Positions 50,646-63,378 of a stretch of DNA of 64,000 bases are shown here, piece by piece. Location: NCBI GenBank assembly GCA_009746045.1, contig RPFO01000080.1, forward strand, positions 6,091,684 to 6,155,683, read 5' to 3'. The position numbers and the translations under genes were made by a program. This stretch comes from Mesostigma viride. Taxonomy: Eukaryota; Streptophyta; Mesostigmatophyceae; Mesostigmatales; Mesostigmataceae. Below the pieces are notes generated by a model. That model was not told where the DNA came from, made no database searches, and was given only the letters and a program-made list of their open reading frames with translations. Position 1 is the first letter of the stretch. Every line of letters starts with the position of its first letter.

Positions 50646-53600
50646 TCAGCGACGGCTCTTCTTCTCCTTCTCCTGCTTCTTCTTGGCCTCCTGAGCTTGC
50701 TCCTCTTCCCTCTGCTCTCGCTCAAGCTTCTCCAGCTGCAGCACCCACGGTGCCAGATGCCAGACGAGAATGTCAAGCCAAAACATCCAGAGTCAGATAG
50801 GTCATTATGGCATGCATGAGAAACCACCACCATGGGAAATTCACGTTGTCCACCACCCCATCAACAAAGTAATACTGCACACCGCCACATCGTCCAGCAT
50901 CTCCCATCCCTCCCCAACGTCCAGCACTTGTCATCTTTCACTGCCCACCTTGTCCGCCACCACTCATCACCCTTCCGCCGTGTCCACCACCAACCCATCT
51001 ACAAGTCATGCCCACCCTTAAATGTTAATCCCCTTTAATTCTATGTCCGCCCCCCCCCCCCTTGGCCACCTCCCCTATTGTCCCCCTCCCCCCCCCCCTT
51101 GTCTACCAAGCCATCCGCATGCTATGTCCACCCCTACAACGTTATGTCCACCCCTAAATGTTATGTCCGCCCCCCCCCCCCCCCCCATTGTCCACCTCCA
51201 CCCGCCCCCCCACCCCCCCTTTGTCTACCAGCCCATCCGCATGCTATGTCCACCAAGTCTCAATGTTATGTCCATCCCCCCGCCTTGTCCACTACCACCC
51301 CATTAATTAACTAATAAGCACATTACTGCGTCCACCCCATGCACAAGTGAAACTTTATGTCAGCCCCCCCACCTTGTCGAGCACCGGCCGCAGCTCGTTG
51401 TAGCGCACGCCCGCCATCTCAAACGCATCCTTGCGCAGCTCCTGGCGCGTGGGTGGTAGGGACGGTGCGGGCGCAAGCAGCAGGAAGAAATAAAGTGAGA
51501 ACAGCATAAGGGGGCGCAGCTGCTGGGAGACGGGAGATGAAGGTGGGGCAGAGGCAAGCACAAGGACAGGAATGGCTAGTTCCGCTTGTCCCAGAATCAC
51601 GAGAAGCAGAAGCAGAAGGAGCAGGAGCAGGAGCAGCACGAGCTCATTGCGCCTTGCCCACACGCTGCATGACGCGCGCTGCCCGCTCCCTATAACAACA
51701 TGGAAACACTTCTTCTCTTCCCGCTGACCATGACCAGCGATAACATCCAGGGAAACTAGCACATCTTGCCCATGCGCTGCATGGTGCCATTGGACTCTGC
51801 CTCATTTGTTTCCCCATTCACATCACAACAACTCATAGAAAAGACCAATAAAGCAAGGATTCACAATTTAAAAAGGTGCACCTCGCCTATGCGCTTCGTT
51901 GCGCGTCATGCGGCCTCCCTATTCCCCTACTAGCCATATTTCTGGCTTGCGCTGGATGTCGCATTGATACCATGGTCACTATAGTAGAGTCATGCCATGC
52001 CTGCGCTGGATGTCTCATTGATACCATGGTCACTATAGTAGAGTCATGCCATGCCTGCGCTGGATGTCTCATTGATACCATGGTCACTATAGTAGAGTCA
52101 TGCCATGCCTGCGCTGGATGTCTCATTGACACCATGGTCACTATAGTATAGTCATGCCATGCCTGCGCTGGATGTCGCATCGATACTGCCTTCAGGAGGG
52201 CACGAAGAAACTACTTCACCCACCAGGCCCCCGTGCATCCACAAACATGCAGCACAGCGCCCGTGCGCAGCGTGGCGCGCTACGCCGCCTCCCTAGAATA
52301 CCCTGGCCTTCCTTCCAGCTCTCACTAAGGAGAACGGGAAGAAAGGGCCACCCACGGCTTTGCACGGCGACCCCTTGGGCCTTGGCTTGGGGCTTGGGGT
52401 TGGGATTACGTAATAAAAATTGGGATTACATAATAATCATGTTTGCCCACCTTGCCCATGCGCTGCGTGATGCCGTACGCCGTCTCCTGCCAGTAGTTGC
52501 TCGTGCGCTTGAAGAACTCGGCCAACGTCTCCCCCGTCTGCGAGAATGGGCATGTACAAAATTGTTACAGTGACCACACCATCCTTTGAAGTCAGCCAGC
52601 ATCACCCCCGTCTGGGACAAGGGGCATGCTCCTACAATCAGCACAATAATAAAAACTTTTATAAAAATATTCTTGCTATATGGTGCTGCGCTCTCAGCTC
52701 AGCAGATTAGTCGTAGATAAAATGAGCTTAGGCTGCTTCAATCCCTACTGCGGATATTGCCGTGCACAAAACCATTCATCTACACTCGGCCAGCGCCTTG
52801 CTCTCCTGGAAAACATGAAAAGGGCCAATCACGCTTCACACATGGTTATTTGTACGCCGCCTGGCAGCTCACGCTCCTCACCAGTACCAGAACCCTGTGG
52901 AACATTCCACATCATATATTCAACTCGGCACATACTAATTATATTACAATATTATTGCATATATATTCCACACCATAAGATGCTTCTCACCAATACTAAA
53001 TAAACATAAGACTCGAGCCAATACTATCTGAATATGACAGTCGAATATGCTAGGCCGGCACCTTGCCTGCGTGACGGACGTTCCGTGATTCATGTGTCCC
53101 TGGCTTTCACTTGAAAAATGGTCTGATCTTAACTCTTGCCCGTACTAGTGTCAAAAACAACCACTTCAGGGATGGCAATTTCTGAACTCTCGCACGCACT
53201 AGTGTAACAAACCACCTCCGCCAGGCACACAAACGGCAGCGTCCTACACATGTGGCGCACGTCACGCCAAAAGTAATCCCCGCTGCCACGGATCACCTCT
53301 CATAACACACATGTAATATCGTATGAGAACGCACAAGTAATTCTGTACGCAGTAACTGCATATGAGTGCAGACACACCAGGCACACCTTGAGCTGAGGGT
53401 CATTACCCGAGCTGAGGTCATGACTAAGCGACTGCGCACCTGAGCTGCTGCAAACCATGTTGGGCATCCAACATGGGAAGGCATTTCCTACTCTCTGAGC
53501 AAAGAGGCACGTAAACTGCTGCAAAGCATGATGGGCACCGTGCCATCTCTTGGCACCATTGTTTCTTTCTGAACCGATCTACTGCCACTCTGCAGCCACC

Positions 53601-56600
53601 AACCCTTGCCTCATCCTACCTATCTATGTATGCGTCTCCTGGTCTGTATATAAGCCATGTCTACCTGCATGCATCCAGGACTGTTTAAAGCGCACCCGCC
53701 TGTGATGCATCCAGGTCTAGTTATATCTATACCAGCCTATTCAACCCCCTGCGTATCCTCGTCTACTTGAAGGTCAGTCACCTGCGCGCGATCCAGGTCT
53801 ACTATTAATAACACAACCACTTGTGGCTTATCCACGTCTACTTATACCGCGCACCCACCTGCGGCGTGCGGTTGGCGTCGTCCAGCCCCAGCTGCGCTCG
53901 GAGCGCGTCCATCTCCTTGCGCCGGTCCTTCTTGGACAACTTGGAGTCGGCGAACGACAGCAGAGATGCCGCCGACGTCACCGCCCCGCGCATGTCCACC
54001 GCTGCCGCTGATGATGAGGGCGCGTCGTCCTGCCATGCCCCAGCCAGGATGGGCATCGTCCAGGTGGGTGAAGGCGTCCTCAGGTCAGGGTTTGGACCTT
54101 ACGCGCGCGTGACCGCGGAAATGGCGCTAGCTCATTCGGGAACAGAACCGGCAGTTCTGATGATGATGATGATGATGATGACGATGATGATAGTAATAAT
54201 CACATCAACAACAACAACAGCAACAATAGTAATAATAACGAAAACAATAATAATAAAGCATATGCTACAAACCAATTCCAGCCAAAACAAGGCCGAAACC
54301 CACAAAATTAGGGCTTGCAATGACTTGCATCAATGACACTCTACTACAAAATTATACCCCGCAAACAAAGAACGTAAACCCTGACGTCCATCCCACTTGC
54401 TGGCAAGTGGGCGGTACGAGGGTAGAGCGCAGGCATCCCAGGGATGCTTCGAATATTGGACCAAACCTTTGCCCATCATACGTGCAAGGCGCCACATGCA
54501 GCCATCGATGGCCCATGGTGCCGCGAGCCCATTTACACGATTAGCTGGGGTCGATGCCGCCATCTGTGGGAAGGCGCTACAATGGACACATTCGCTAAGG
54601 CTTCCGCTACGGTCTTAACACTTGTTATGGTCCTCACCTTGCCAACACCCGACGAGTCTCCAGTGGCCCCTTTGGCTGCCCCCGCCTTGCCCCCCTCCTT
54701 GTCGCTGCCCTCGTCGCTCCCGTCGCTCCCGTCGCTCGCATCGCTGTCATCGTCATCCTCGTCGTCCTCATCGTCCTCGTCGTCCTCGTCATCGCTGTCG
54801 TCGCTCTCCTCCTCCACAATCCATTCCGTCTCGGCCGTCGCCTGGCGTCGCGGGACAAGGTTACGTGGGACCCAAGGTGATTCAGTGGGAAACATGCGAT
54901 GGCGCGGAAATTTATAATGAACGAGAAAGACAAGGAGTGCAGGGAAACAGGGGGTGATGGGGAAACGGACGGTGACAGGGAACCCAGGGGTGATGGGGAA
55001 ACAAAAGGTGAAAGGGAAACAAAGGGTAATGGGGAACAGGGGAATAGGGAAACAGGGGATGATAAGGAAACAAGGGATGATAGGGAAAGAAGGGGTACCA
55101 GGGAAACAAGGCTGATGGGGAGTTGGGGATGACGATGAGCCATGGGGTGATACAGAAGCCAAGGGAAAGAAACAAGGTCCGCGAGAGGGCTTGAAGAAAA
55201 CGAGAGGAATTGAAGAAAAAAACGAGCCATTAGCAGCGTAACCACGAAGCTAGGACACTAACAAGCAGACCTACTTACTGGAAGAGATATGACTGACAGG
55301 ACGGGTACCTTAAACGGGGAATACCTGAGCACAGAATGCGCACCATTGGGTGAAAACAATGACTAAGCCTTCCATCAGTTTACAAGAAACTCTTTTCAAC
55401 CGCCAGCCCGGCACCCCCCACTCTGCTCCCAGCCAAATCTCTCCCATTATCCTTTCCAAACCACTCTTGCTTCCCCGCCCTCTACAATGACCTCAATAAA
55501 GCAAAACACCCCAAAGCATAACCAACCGCTTTCCTCTTCCCCCACCAAGAATAACCATCTTCTTCTTCCCGCACCAACAAAACACCCACCTTGACGATGC
55601 ACTCCACCCCCATGCCCAAACCAACCACCGTCCCCCCTTGACCCCCTTAACAAGGGATGTTTTGTTCCTCATGTGCTCACCTCAATGATGCATTTGAAGC
55701 CGTCAAGCTTGACGAGGTCGAGGCAGTAGAGGTCATCCAGCGTGACCTCCTGGTCCGCAATCTCCATCACGCCCCCGTACAGCCACAGGTTGTTGCCCAG
55801 CACCGCCACGCCAGCGTTCATGCGGCCGCAGGGGAGCATCTAGGAGTGAAAACACCAGTGCATAGACCATATTGGCATTCCCTGTTGATTAGTTCATTCC
55901 AAGACCAGCATGCACCAATGGATGGTGTGCCTGCATGTGAGCTTCTGGGCATCCAATAACCGAGGATTTAACATGGCGCGCATCACGAGCATTTATATCA
56001 GCGCAACGCAACCAGTACCAGGATTACGTAGTGGTCAGTCATGGCGGAGGCACACACAAAAAGAGATGGCTCGTGAACCTCCAGGGCGGCGTCTGGAGGA
56101 ACTACGGCTTCGTAAGGCACCCCCCGTTTTAGGCTGAAAGAGGGTTGGATTGTGGAAATGTTGAAACACACCCAGGATCATGCATAAAACACCAGCACGG
56201 ACAGCGCCAGCATCGATTAGCACAGAAGCACAAACAGACGGTTCACGGCGTCGAGGGCTTGTTTCACCTCGTGGCCGGTGGATGGCTGGGCCTGTGGAGG
56301 GGAGCCGCTGGAGGAGGCACCCAGCCAAGGACAACCCAGGGCTAAAATGACGGGATGCCATGTTGGGAGGGCAGCATGGGCAGCAGCAGCAAAACTTAGC
56401 CCAACGTGACAAGAAAGGGAATGACAACAGGGCGTAGGTATTAGGATAATCATTGGGCGGCACACAGACTGAGCAGAGCCCCGAGAGTGAAAAAATTATA
56501 ATCAAATCAAACCCAAGATGCTCGTCGCTAACCCCCCCCTTACCCCATCGAACGCAGTGATTTGGCGCTTTCCCCCCTTCTCCATCTCGGGTGGCGGCTC

Positions 56601-59600
56601 GACGGCTGGTCCCAGGTCCATCTTCTTCGCCGCATCGGCCATTGCCGTGGCCACCGCGCCCCCGTAGTGGTCCTCCTCGTCGTCAACCTCCTCTCCCTCT
56701 GGTTCCTCCATCGCCGCTTCCCCCTCCAGGGCATCCTCATTCCCATCGCCATCATCGACGTCGTCGTCGCCATCACCAACGTCATCGTTATCTTCGGTGT
56801 CCATGGCATTCTCGTCTTCGGGCCCCGAGGCCTCTCGCTGCCGGCTGTCCTGGTCGGAGGTCTGGGAGCTGGCGGGGGTTGGGGCGGCGTTTTTCTCGGC
56901 ACCCCCGCGCGCTCGCTGGCGGGGTGGGGAAGGGGGGAATGAGGGGAGCAAGGGAGAATGGGGGAGAAAAGAAGGAAAGGGGGGTGGGGTGGAAGGGAGG
57001 GATGTCAATAGCTGAGAAAAACGCACGGGCATGTTACGGTGTCAAAGGAGAGGAGTAAGACGGAAAAGGACGATACCTAACAGAGAAGAGGGAGGGACCT
57101 AAAAGAGAAGTAAGAGGGAAAGGTTGGGCTGATGAGTGTGGCAGGAAGTTAACAGATAGTTACAGGAGGGCAGACAACCACACTGCACAAGAGGCAGACC
57201 CTAAACCTAAACCCTAAACTCTTAACTCTTAACTCCAAACTCTAAACTCTAAACCCTAAGCCCTAAACCCTAACAGGCAAGTCCGCATTTCCACTGTACG
57301 GTGGGACGCCAAACCATGGACGGAGACGAGTGGACAAATATGCGAAGGCTGGTAACAACAGGAAATAAGGATCCCGGAACGGAAGATGTGCTGAGGCTCA
57401 CAACAGTGTGTGTTCTTGCCACGATCCAAACAGACACCCTACCCCCCTAAGTACGAACCCACCCACCCTAGCATTTCATTCTTTTGTCATCTATAAATAA
57501 ATCATAAAGCTAATTCAAGCTACGAAAAGTACAGTGTTCCCCTTTCTCTACCTCTACACCCTAAATGCCCAATGCTTAAGCTGTAAGTAGCAAGACAACC
57601 TGGGGATGTATCGGTGAAGTGAAGGCTAACACAGGCCTTGACTGCAAGCAAGGACCAAGAAACCGCCAACATGCGCCAACACGATGCAGTACCCATCCTG
57701 TCCCAAACACCTTGGCTATTACACTTGTGTTGTATTGTGATGAGGATTCCAAGAAGGTTCTACCGCAACTACCTCATCACAATACAACACGATGCCAGAC
57801 GCTAGATGCCCAAGGCTTGAAACACAACCTTTTTGTCGAATAAAACTTACCTTGCCCAATTTGGGCGCCTTGGGCTTCCGCAGAGCGAATGGGTACCTGC
57901 AGCGTGACGGGGGCCCGCAGAAATACAAGGGGGAATCCCCACCCCCCAGAATCGTGGCCCCCACCAACCAATAGGGGGGCGCCTCCCAAGGCATCAGCCA
58001 ATGACTACGGGGCTTGGCTTGCGAAAATGTTGGACTGGCAGCAGGGGCACGGTTGCGCATGCGATGGCCCTAGCAAAAGACGGCACCCAGAAGCGACGCA
58101 TGTACCCTGGGGAAGGGGTTTGTTAGAATTACTTGAAGCATGAACCGCGCTCCTAGTACTGCAACTGGCATGCAGGATGCGTTGTTTACTGGGACACTGG
58201 AAAGCATGAGATCCCACAGTTATTATTAGAGTGATTAGGATCACTATTACCACTACTGAATAGAACGAGACCCCAAAGTGGTCACCACTAGACCGGACAA
58301 TTAAGACGTGTGGTAAACAATAATATAAACAATGATACCCCCCCCCCTAGACATCTCATATCTGCATACATATATCCTAGCCACCTGCCCGCCCGCCCCC
58401 CCGCCCGCCCGCCCGCCCGCCCGCCCACATGCATGCGCCCACACCATGCAACTGCTGGACCATCAAGGCCAAGGGTGACAACTATGCCGTGCGACGCACA
58501 CACATGACAAGCCCCCCCCAAAGTGCTTGTCTTGCAATGCTGTAGTTGCGACACTCAGCACGAGCAGGGTTCAACGCACCCACTCGAGAGCTTCCGGAGC
58601 CTTTTGCCCTTCCATTGCGCTACGGTTATGCCTACGGTTACAAAATCAAAACGGCCGCAGCCATAGATCAACGTAGCGTTAAGCGCCTATTCCCTGCCCT
58701 TAAGGGCAAAAAAACTAGCGCAGTCCCCTTCCAAGCGCAGAATTTCAGCGCATTGCGCTTAGTTGGGTAAACTTGCGCTTAGTTTGGTGGCCGTTTCCAT
58801 TTAAAACCGCTGTGACCGCTCGATGTCAGCATAGCGCAATGGAAGGGCAAAAGGCTTCGGAAGCTCTCGACTGTGACTGACCGACACCCTCTAGGGCAGA
58901 TGACTAAGTCACCAAGGGCACGCAGTGGTTGTCACTTTGAAACCCAAACAACATCACACTGGGGTCGCAAGAACATGACAGTGCCATGACACCACAGCAC
59001 TGAAGTTCTATACAAGCACTAGATGGGAAGTGGTTGTTGGACGCAATAGGTAGCAGTCCCCAACCATGACGATTGCGAAATTCCCCTGGAGCGTGCAGAT
59101 CACCCCATATATAGAGCACTACAGGACTAATATGATAGCATGTACTATACATACACTCCAGCGTGGCACCCGCCATTGCCAGCTGTCCATCTGGAACGCA
59201 AACATCACATTAATACTATAGCACTAAAGTACAACACTGTATAGGCACGCTCCAGCGCGGCACGCACCACCGCCGGTTGTCCATCTGGAACGCAAACATT
59301 TCGTTGTAGAAGGTGCTGCTCAGCGCCTCGCCGTCTGCGGGCATAAGGCACCAGGAGCACGCAGACAGCATATGCGATCGGTGAGCTACGCTCATGGATT
59401 AGCAAGACAGAAAGAGATACAAGGGGCTGCTCCGCAACTCGCCGTCTTTGGTGGACAGCGTAAGGCACCAGGAAAAAGCAGGTAGTAGCAATAGATAGTC
59501 CATGGGTAGCAAGGGCGTTCGCAGCATAAGGGAAGGACAGAACGGGCTAACCCAGGGGCATGCGCTGTCCAAAAACACGGAATGCCTCGTACCAAGCGCA

Positions 59601-61955
59601 GGGGTCACCTTTCTCCAAATGGTCCACAACTCACAAAACGGAGTGCACCCCTCCCCCTAAAGAAGTGCATCAAACGGCACGACACATGTAGCCACCTTTC
59701 TCCTAACTGTCCACCGAGCTAGCCATAACAACAATTCCCCAAAGTATCACAGCAGCAGCACCACATATACAGTCACCTTTCTCCTCGTTGTCCACCACCC
59801 CGCCAAACACGACGGCGCGCCGCTTGTGCACAAACAGGCTGATGCCCGCACGGGGGCCGGGGGCAGTGCCGCTGCGCTTCACCTGTGAGAAGCGTGTTAA
59901 GTGTATGGTGTGTGGGTAGAGGGTGTGTGGGTAGCAAAGGGTACGGCCAGAAAGGGTGTGCGGGACCGCTGGGGCGGAGGTGCTTTAAGAAAGCATGCAA
60001 ATCGAAAAGGAAAATCATGGGAAGCTGCGGAGAAGCTTCAGGCACTACGGTTGCATCGTGAAAGTGTTCTACGGGATGAGGCAGGTTGTGAAGGTGGGCT
60101 GTTGTTGTGTGCGTGTGGGAAGGCGGGACATGCAAGACAGGGAGGAGATGCCCATAGAAGCTCATCTTTCCCCCCAAAGGAATCTTGATGCATGCAGACT
60201 TGATGCTAACATTACGTTTATGCCCACCATAGTTTATACCATAATTTGACATTCCACGGCTCCACATCTCCACTTCCATTCATTTCCATCATCCGGGCCG
60301 ACTCGACACACGCAGATAAGATAACCGCAGGCTTGAGCTCCCATGGTCCGGATTCTTGCAGATTTCTGGCCTGCGCTGGTTGTCTCTTTGACATTTAGAG
60401 ACTTGATGACAAAAAAGCCTACAGAGCCAGAGCTAGAAACACATAGAGGCTTGACCCGACGCCGTAAACGCTAGCCGAGGCATCATCACAAAAAGATACT
60501 CAGATAGCCACCAACCACAATATGGAGACCTAGATACAGCATCACACCTGCAAACTTCTCTTATTTACGTGCGCAGACTGCAGGAATCGTCAAACACAAA
60601 TTAGCCCTGGAAAAGTGTGCATGCCGGGATGAAGCGCTGAGTGTACATGGCAAAACTGCATCACTAGTACTGGATAAATAGCCGGTTACACTTTCCTCCG
60701 GTCGACTTGTCCATCCCAATCCGAGAACTGCCTACTATGGAGAATGATGGCCAACTACACATTGCATGTATTGCCTATTCTATAGTTTCTCCTACTATTA
60801 ATTAATAGACACGTTCTCCTACTATACATGGCCTATATTTCCTATTCTATAGTTTTCTCCTACTATACATCGCCTATATTGCCTATTCTATAGTTACTAC
60901 ACATGGCCTATATTGCCTATTCTATAGTTATCTCCTACAACACATGGCCTATATTGCCTATTCTATAGTTATATCCTACTATATATTGCTTACATGGCCT
61001 ATTCTTTAGTTTTCTCCACAAACCACCCACCTTGTTCCACTCCAGCTTCTGCGCGTCCAGCGACCACATGTCGGTGTACGTCACGCCGCGGTCCATCCCT
61101 GTCTTGGCGTCCACCGTCTTGCAGTAGCCGCCGTAGAGAAAGATCTGGACAGCAATCAAAGCAGTCAAATGAGATAAATAAAGTGGAAGGTGATGAACTA
61201 TAAAAAAATAGAGAAAGGTCTTAAGTAGCCATACAGGAAGATCTAGCAACCAACAGACATAATGGAAACATCCTAAATAGAGAAAGGTCTTAAGTAGCCA
61301 TAAAGGAAGATCTAGCAACCAACAGGCATAATGGAAACATCCAAAGGCCTTGCAGTAGCTGCTGTGGGGGAAGATGTGGCAAGCAATAGAAATAGAAATA
61401 GAAAAAGAAATAGAAAAAGAAATAGAAATAGAAACAGAAATAGAAATAGAAATAGAAAAAGACATACACATAGACAGAATGGAAACTTTTCCAGGTAGAA
61501 AAGCCTAGAGAAAGGCATTGCAAAGGCCGCTGTACAGGAGGGCCTATCAAGTTATCGGTACAAGGTCCCAATCGAACAACCTAAACAATGGTCTTACAGT
61601 AGCCACCGTGAAAGAAGGTCTGGCGACGTAAGTAGGGTAAAATGGTGGCGCAGGGATGGATACTAGGGTATTATGGAAATTGTCTTATTACATAACCCAA
61701 ACGAGCACCTTGCAGTAGCCGGTGTCGGCAACAACAGCTGAAGAGCTGCCCCCCCCTGCTCCTGTCCCCTTCCGCCGCCCCCTCCTCTCCTGCCCACTTG
61801 CACCCGACGGGTCTTGAACCAGCCACCCACCCAGGCTGTTGCATGGGTGGCCCGCGGTTTGTTCATCTCTCACCATGCATATACGTACTTTATCAGCCCT
61901 TAGCGTGAGAATAATACGCCAGATAATTTCGTACTTTGAGTAAAATTGCTCCGAT

Positions 61956-62033
<78 letters not shown>

Positions 62034-63105
62034 AGTATACATTTGAGCCGATTCCTCACCAAGTCTACTACGCATATCTGTAGCATAAAATCTCAGGTCG
62101 GGTTACAATCTAATGACTGAGTCCTCATCATGTCCCAACCCGCGCCGCATCCCCCCCTCTTCCAGCCGACAGTAAGTGAGTCCTCACCATGTCCACGTCC
62201 GCGAAAAGCAGCCCCCCGCTCCTGGGCGGGGGCTGGAGGGCCCCTGGCTTGTATTCGACCTTGACCCACTGCATGAATTGGGGGGGGAGTGTGGTGGTGG
62301 GGGGGACAGTCAAAGCGGGGTTGAACGCAGGGGAAGGAGAGGACGGCAGGACGGCAGGACGGCAGGACGGCAGGACGGCAGGACGGCAGGACGGCAGGAC
62401 AGGACACATGGAGCATGCGTTCGAAGCACGCCATTTGAGAACGATGAGGCAACGTATCCATGAGACATTACCATGGATCCGATTGTAAAAATCATGGGTC
62501 CGTGAAGATTCTACTACTATACACATAAAACACAATAACAGTTTAAAATAGAACAATCGGGAACCGTGGTTCTCCGAACGTGGTTTCTTTCTAGTGAGAT
62601 ACTACTATGAGGATGGCCGTTACAGCTTGCCAGTAGCTGACTACTACAGCAGTGTGGTACCACAGAATTCACACTTGGTTATGGAGCTTAACGAGATGAT
62701 CATTGTGACGCCAGCGCGGCCTGAGACAGATGGGTGTTGGGGAAGGTGTGGTCAGATTCTGGCTAGGCTTGCGCGAGCTATATCATGTTTTGAACGGGGT
62801 ACCTGGGGAGGAGAAGACCTCACATAATTTCAATGTGCGCCATACTAACAATAAAGATACTATAGTGCGGAATGTATACGTGCTGTAGTACTAACGTGCC
62901 ATCACATCGGAATGTATATGTGCTGTAGTACTAACGTGCCATCGCATTGGTCATCTGAATCACTGCTCATGCCTATCATGCTAATATATGAAACCACTAC
63001 AGCGTGGGCTCAGGTGGAAACAAGCCCACCATTGTCACAGGGCCCAGGCGTGCTATGCTCACCTTCATGTCCATGAGGTCAAAGTAGAAGAGGTCATTGT
63101 AGTAC
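50646..63105 (-). CDS. KLHDC4-like: Kelch-repeat protein, KLHDC4/Kel3 type with DUF4110-like tail (3' 13 exons)
   Basis: Thirteen exons join in frame through GT-AG introns: 63063-63105, 62188-62268, 61031-61144, 59777-59882, 59268-59334, 57851-57896, 56544-56915, 55681-55839, 54638-54841, 53859-54029, 52451-52537, 51373-51441 and 50646-50735 (stop). Kelch blades read YYNDLFYFDLMDMK, PPPRSGGLLFADVD, IFLYGGYCKT, RAGISLFVHKRRAVVFGGVV, STFYNEMFAFQMDNRRWYPF and MNAGVAVLGNNLWLYGGVME, in the same order as in KLHDC4. Acidic linkers occupy exons 7 and 9. Exons 10-13 carry a KLSKKDRRKEMDALRAQLGL helix, TGETLAEFFKRTSNYWQETA and ELRKDAFEMAGVRYNELRPV, matching the C-terminal domain (DUF4110) of fungal/plant Kel3-like proteins, and a Lys-rich end. 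The first kelch blades and start codon lie beyond the window. It is probably a soluble scaffold; the exact role in algae is unknown. Confidence 0.9.
51030..51310. repeat. C-rich degenerate intronic repeat
   Basis: CATCCGCATGCTATGTCCAC recurs about 120 bases apart, with runs of 9-16 C between. This is intron between the last two exons of the kelch gene. Confidence 0.8.
51940..52195. repeat. 54-bp tandem repeat, about 4.5 units (intron)
   Basis: Units contain GCTGGATGTCTCATTGATAC and CACTATAGTAGAGTCATGCC. The period is divisible by three, so both strands show false repeat ORFs. Confidence 0.95.
54155..54260. repeat. Trinucleotide GAT/ACA/ATA-rich intronic tract
   Basis: A GATGATGATGATGATG run is followed by CAACAACAACAG and AATAATAATA-type text. 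It is non-coding. Confidence 0.8.
54915..55130. repeat. Degenerate GGGGAAACA minisatellite (intron)
   Basis: About ten irregular units of 21-24 bases contain GATGGGGAAAC or AAAGGGAAACA. Confidence 0.8.
57190..57275. repeat. Interstitial telomere-like repeat (CCCTAAA)
   Basis: About twelve imperfect heptamers (CCCTAAA, with ACTCTAA and ACTCTTA variants) occur in an intron of the kelch gene. CCCTAAA/TTTAGGG is the plant-type telomere repeat. Confidence 0.85.
57727..57790. other. Perfect long hairpin in intron
   Basis: GTGTTGTATTGTGATGAGG and its exact complement are separated by 26 bases (19-bp stem, no mismatch). Confidence 0.85.
58388..58428. repeat. CCCG tetranucleotide repeat
   Basis: About nine CCCG units with one slip (intron). 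Confidence 0.9.
58585..58869. mobile_element. 285-bp MITE with 38-bp TIRs and ACT TSD
   Basis: The ends are inverted (CGAGAGCTTCCGGAGCCTTT and the complement of the right end, which differs at one base). The arms extend about 38 bases to CATTGCGCTA. ACT is duplicated on both sides (58,582-58,584 and 58,870-58,872). There is no coding content. It lies in an intron of the kelch gene. Confidence 0.85.
60255..60400 (-). repeat. Dispersed family B 5' fragment (minus)
   Basis: In reverse this begins AAAGAGACAACCAGCGCAGG and includes TTCATTTCCATCATCCGGGC-type text matching the start of family B copies. Confidence 0.7.
60760..61015. repeat. ~38-bp tandem repeat, five to six units (intron)
   Basis: Units contain CATGGCCTATATTGCCTATT and CTATAGTTTTCTCCTACTA. 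The array runs up to the splice donor of the 61,031-61,144 exon. Confidence 0.85.
61205..61745 (-). repeat. Ladder of decayed copies of an exon 5' edge
   Basis: Six segments (about 61,218, 61,288, 61,345, 61,510, 61,590 and 61,706) resemble the acceptor and start of the exon at 61,031-61,144 (AG then IFLYGGYCKT). They read, for example, IFLYGYLR, IFPHSSYCKA, TFFHGGYCKT and TGYCKV. They lie in the intron just upstream of that exon. Confidence 0.7.
61385..61465. repeat. GAAATA hexanucleotide repeat
   Basis: About thirteen AGAAAT/AGAAAA units occur within the intron ladder. Confidence 0.9.
61959..62028. repeat. CT dinucleotide microsatellite, 35 units
   Basis: A pure CT run in an intron. Confidence 0.98.
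62340..62403. repeat. 8-bp tandem repeat GGACGGCA, eight units
   Basis: A pure octamer repeat in an intron, ending in GGACAGGACA. Confidence 0.95.
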
Positions 63106-63378
63106 CTGGGACGTGAGAGGCAGGAGCAGGGATGTGCAACAGAGGAGCAGGGAGGTGCAAAAGAGGTGCGACCAGAGTGCCACCGTAGTTAGCAAGGAGA
63201 GTAGAAAGGGGGTTTCACCTTGAGTGAAGCTAACTGGGTGAGCAAACGTTCACTCGCATGCATCCCAGGCATTGCATGAAACCACTCTCCCATGGCAGGA
63301 AATCACTCCCCCCAATGACTATGTGATCGCAGAGAAGCGACCACATGGTTTGTTAATGCAAAGACGTGTCCCGCCTTC

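Noticed and set aside
51876-52180. Repeat proteins of 91 and 97 codons
   Set aside because: They are frames of a 54-bp tandem repeat in an intron of the kelch gene.
61795-61860. tRNA-like B-box (GGTTCAAGACC on the minus strand)
   Set aside because: No A-box at the right distance and no acceptor stem.
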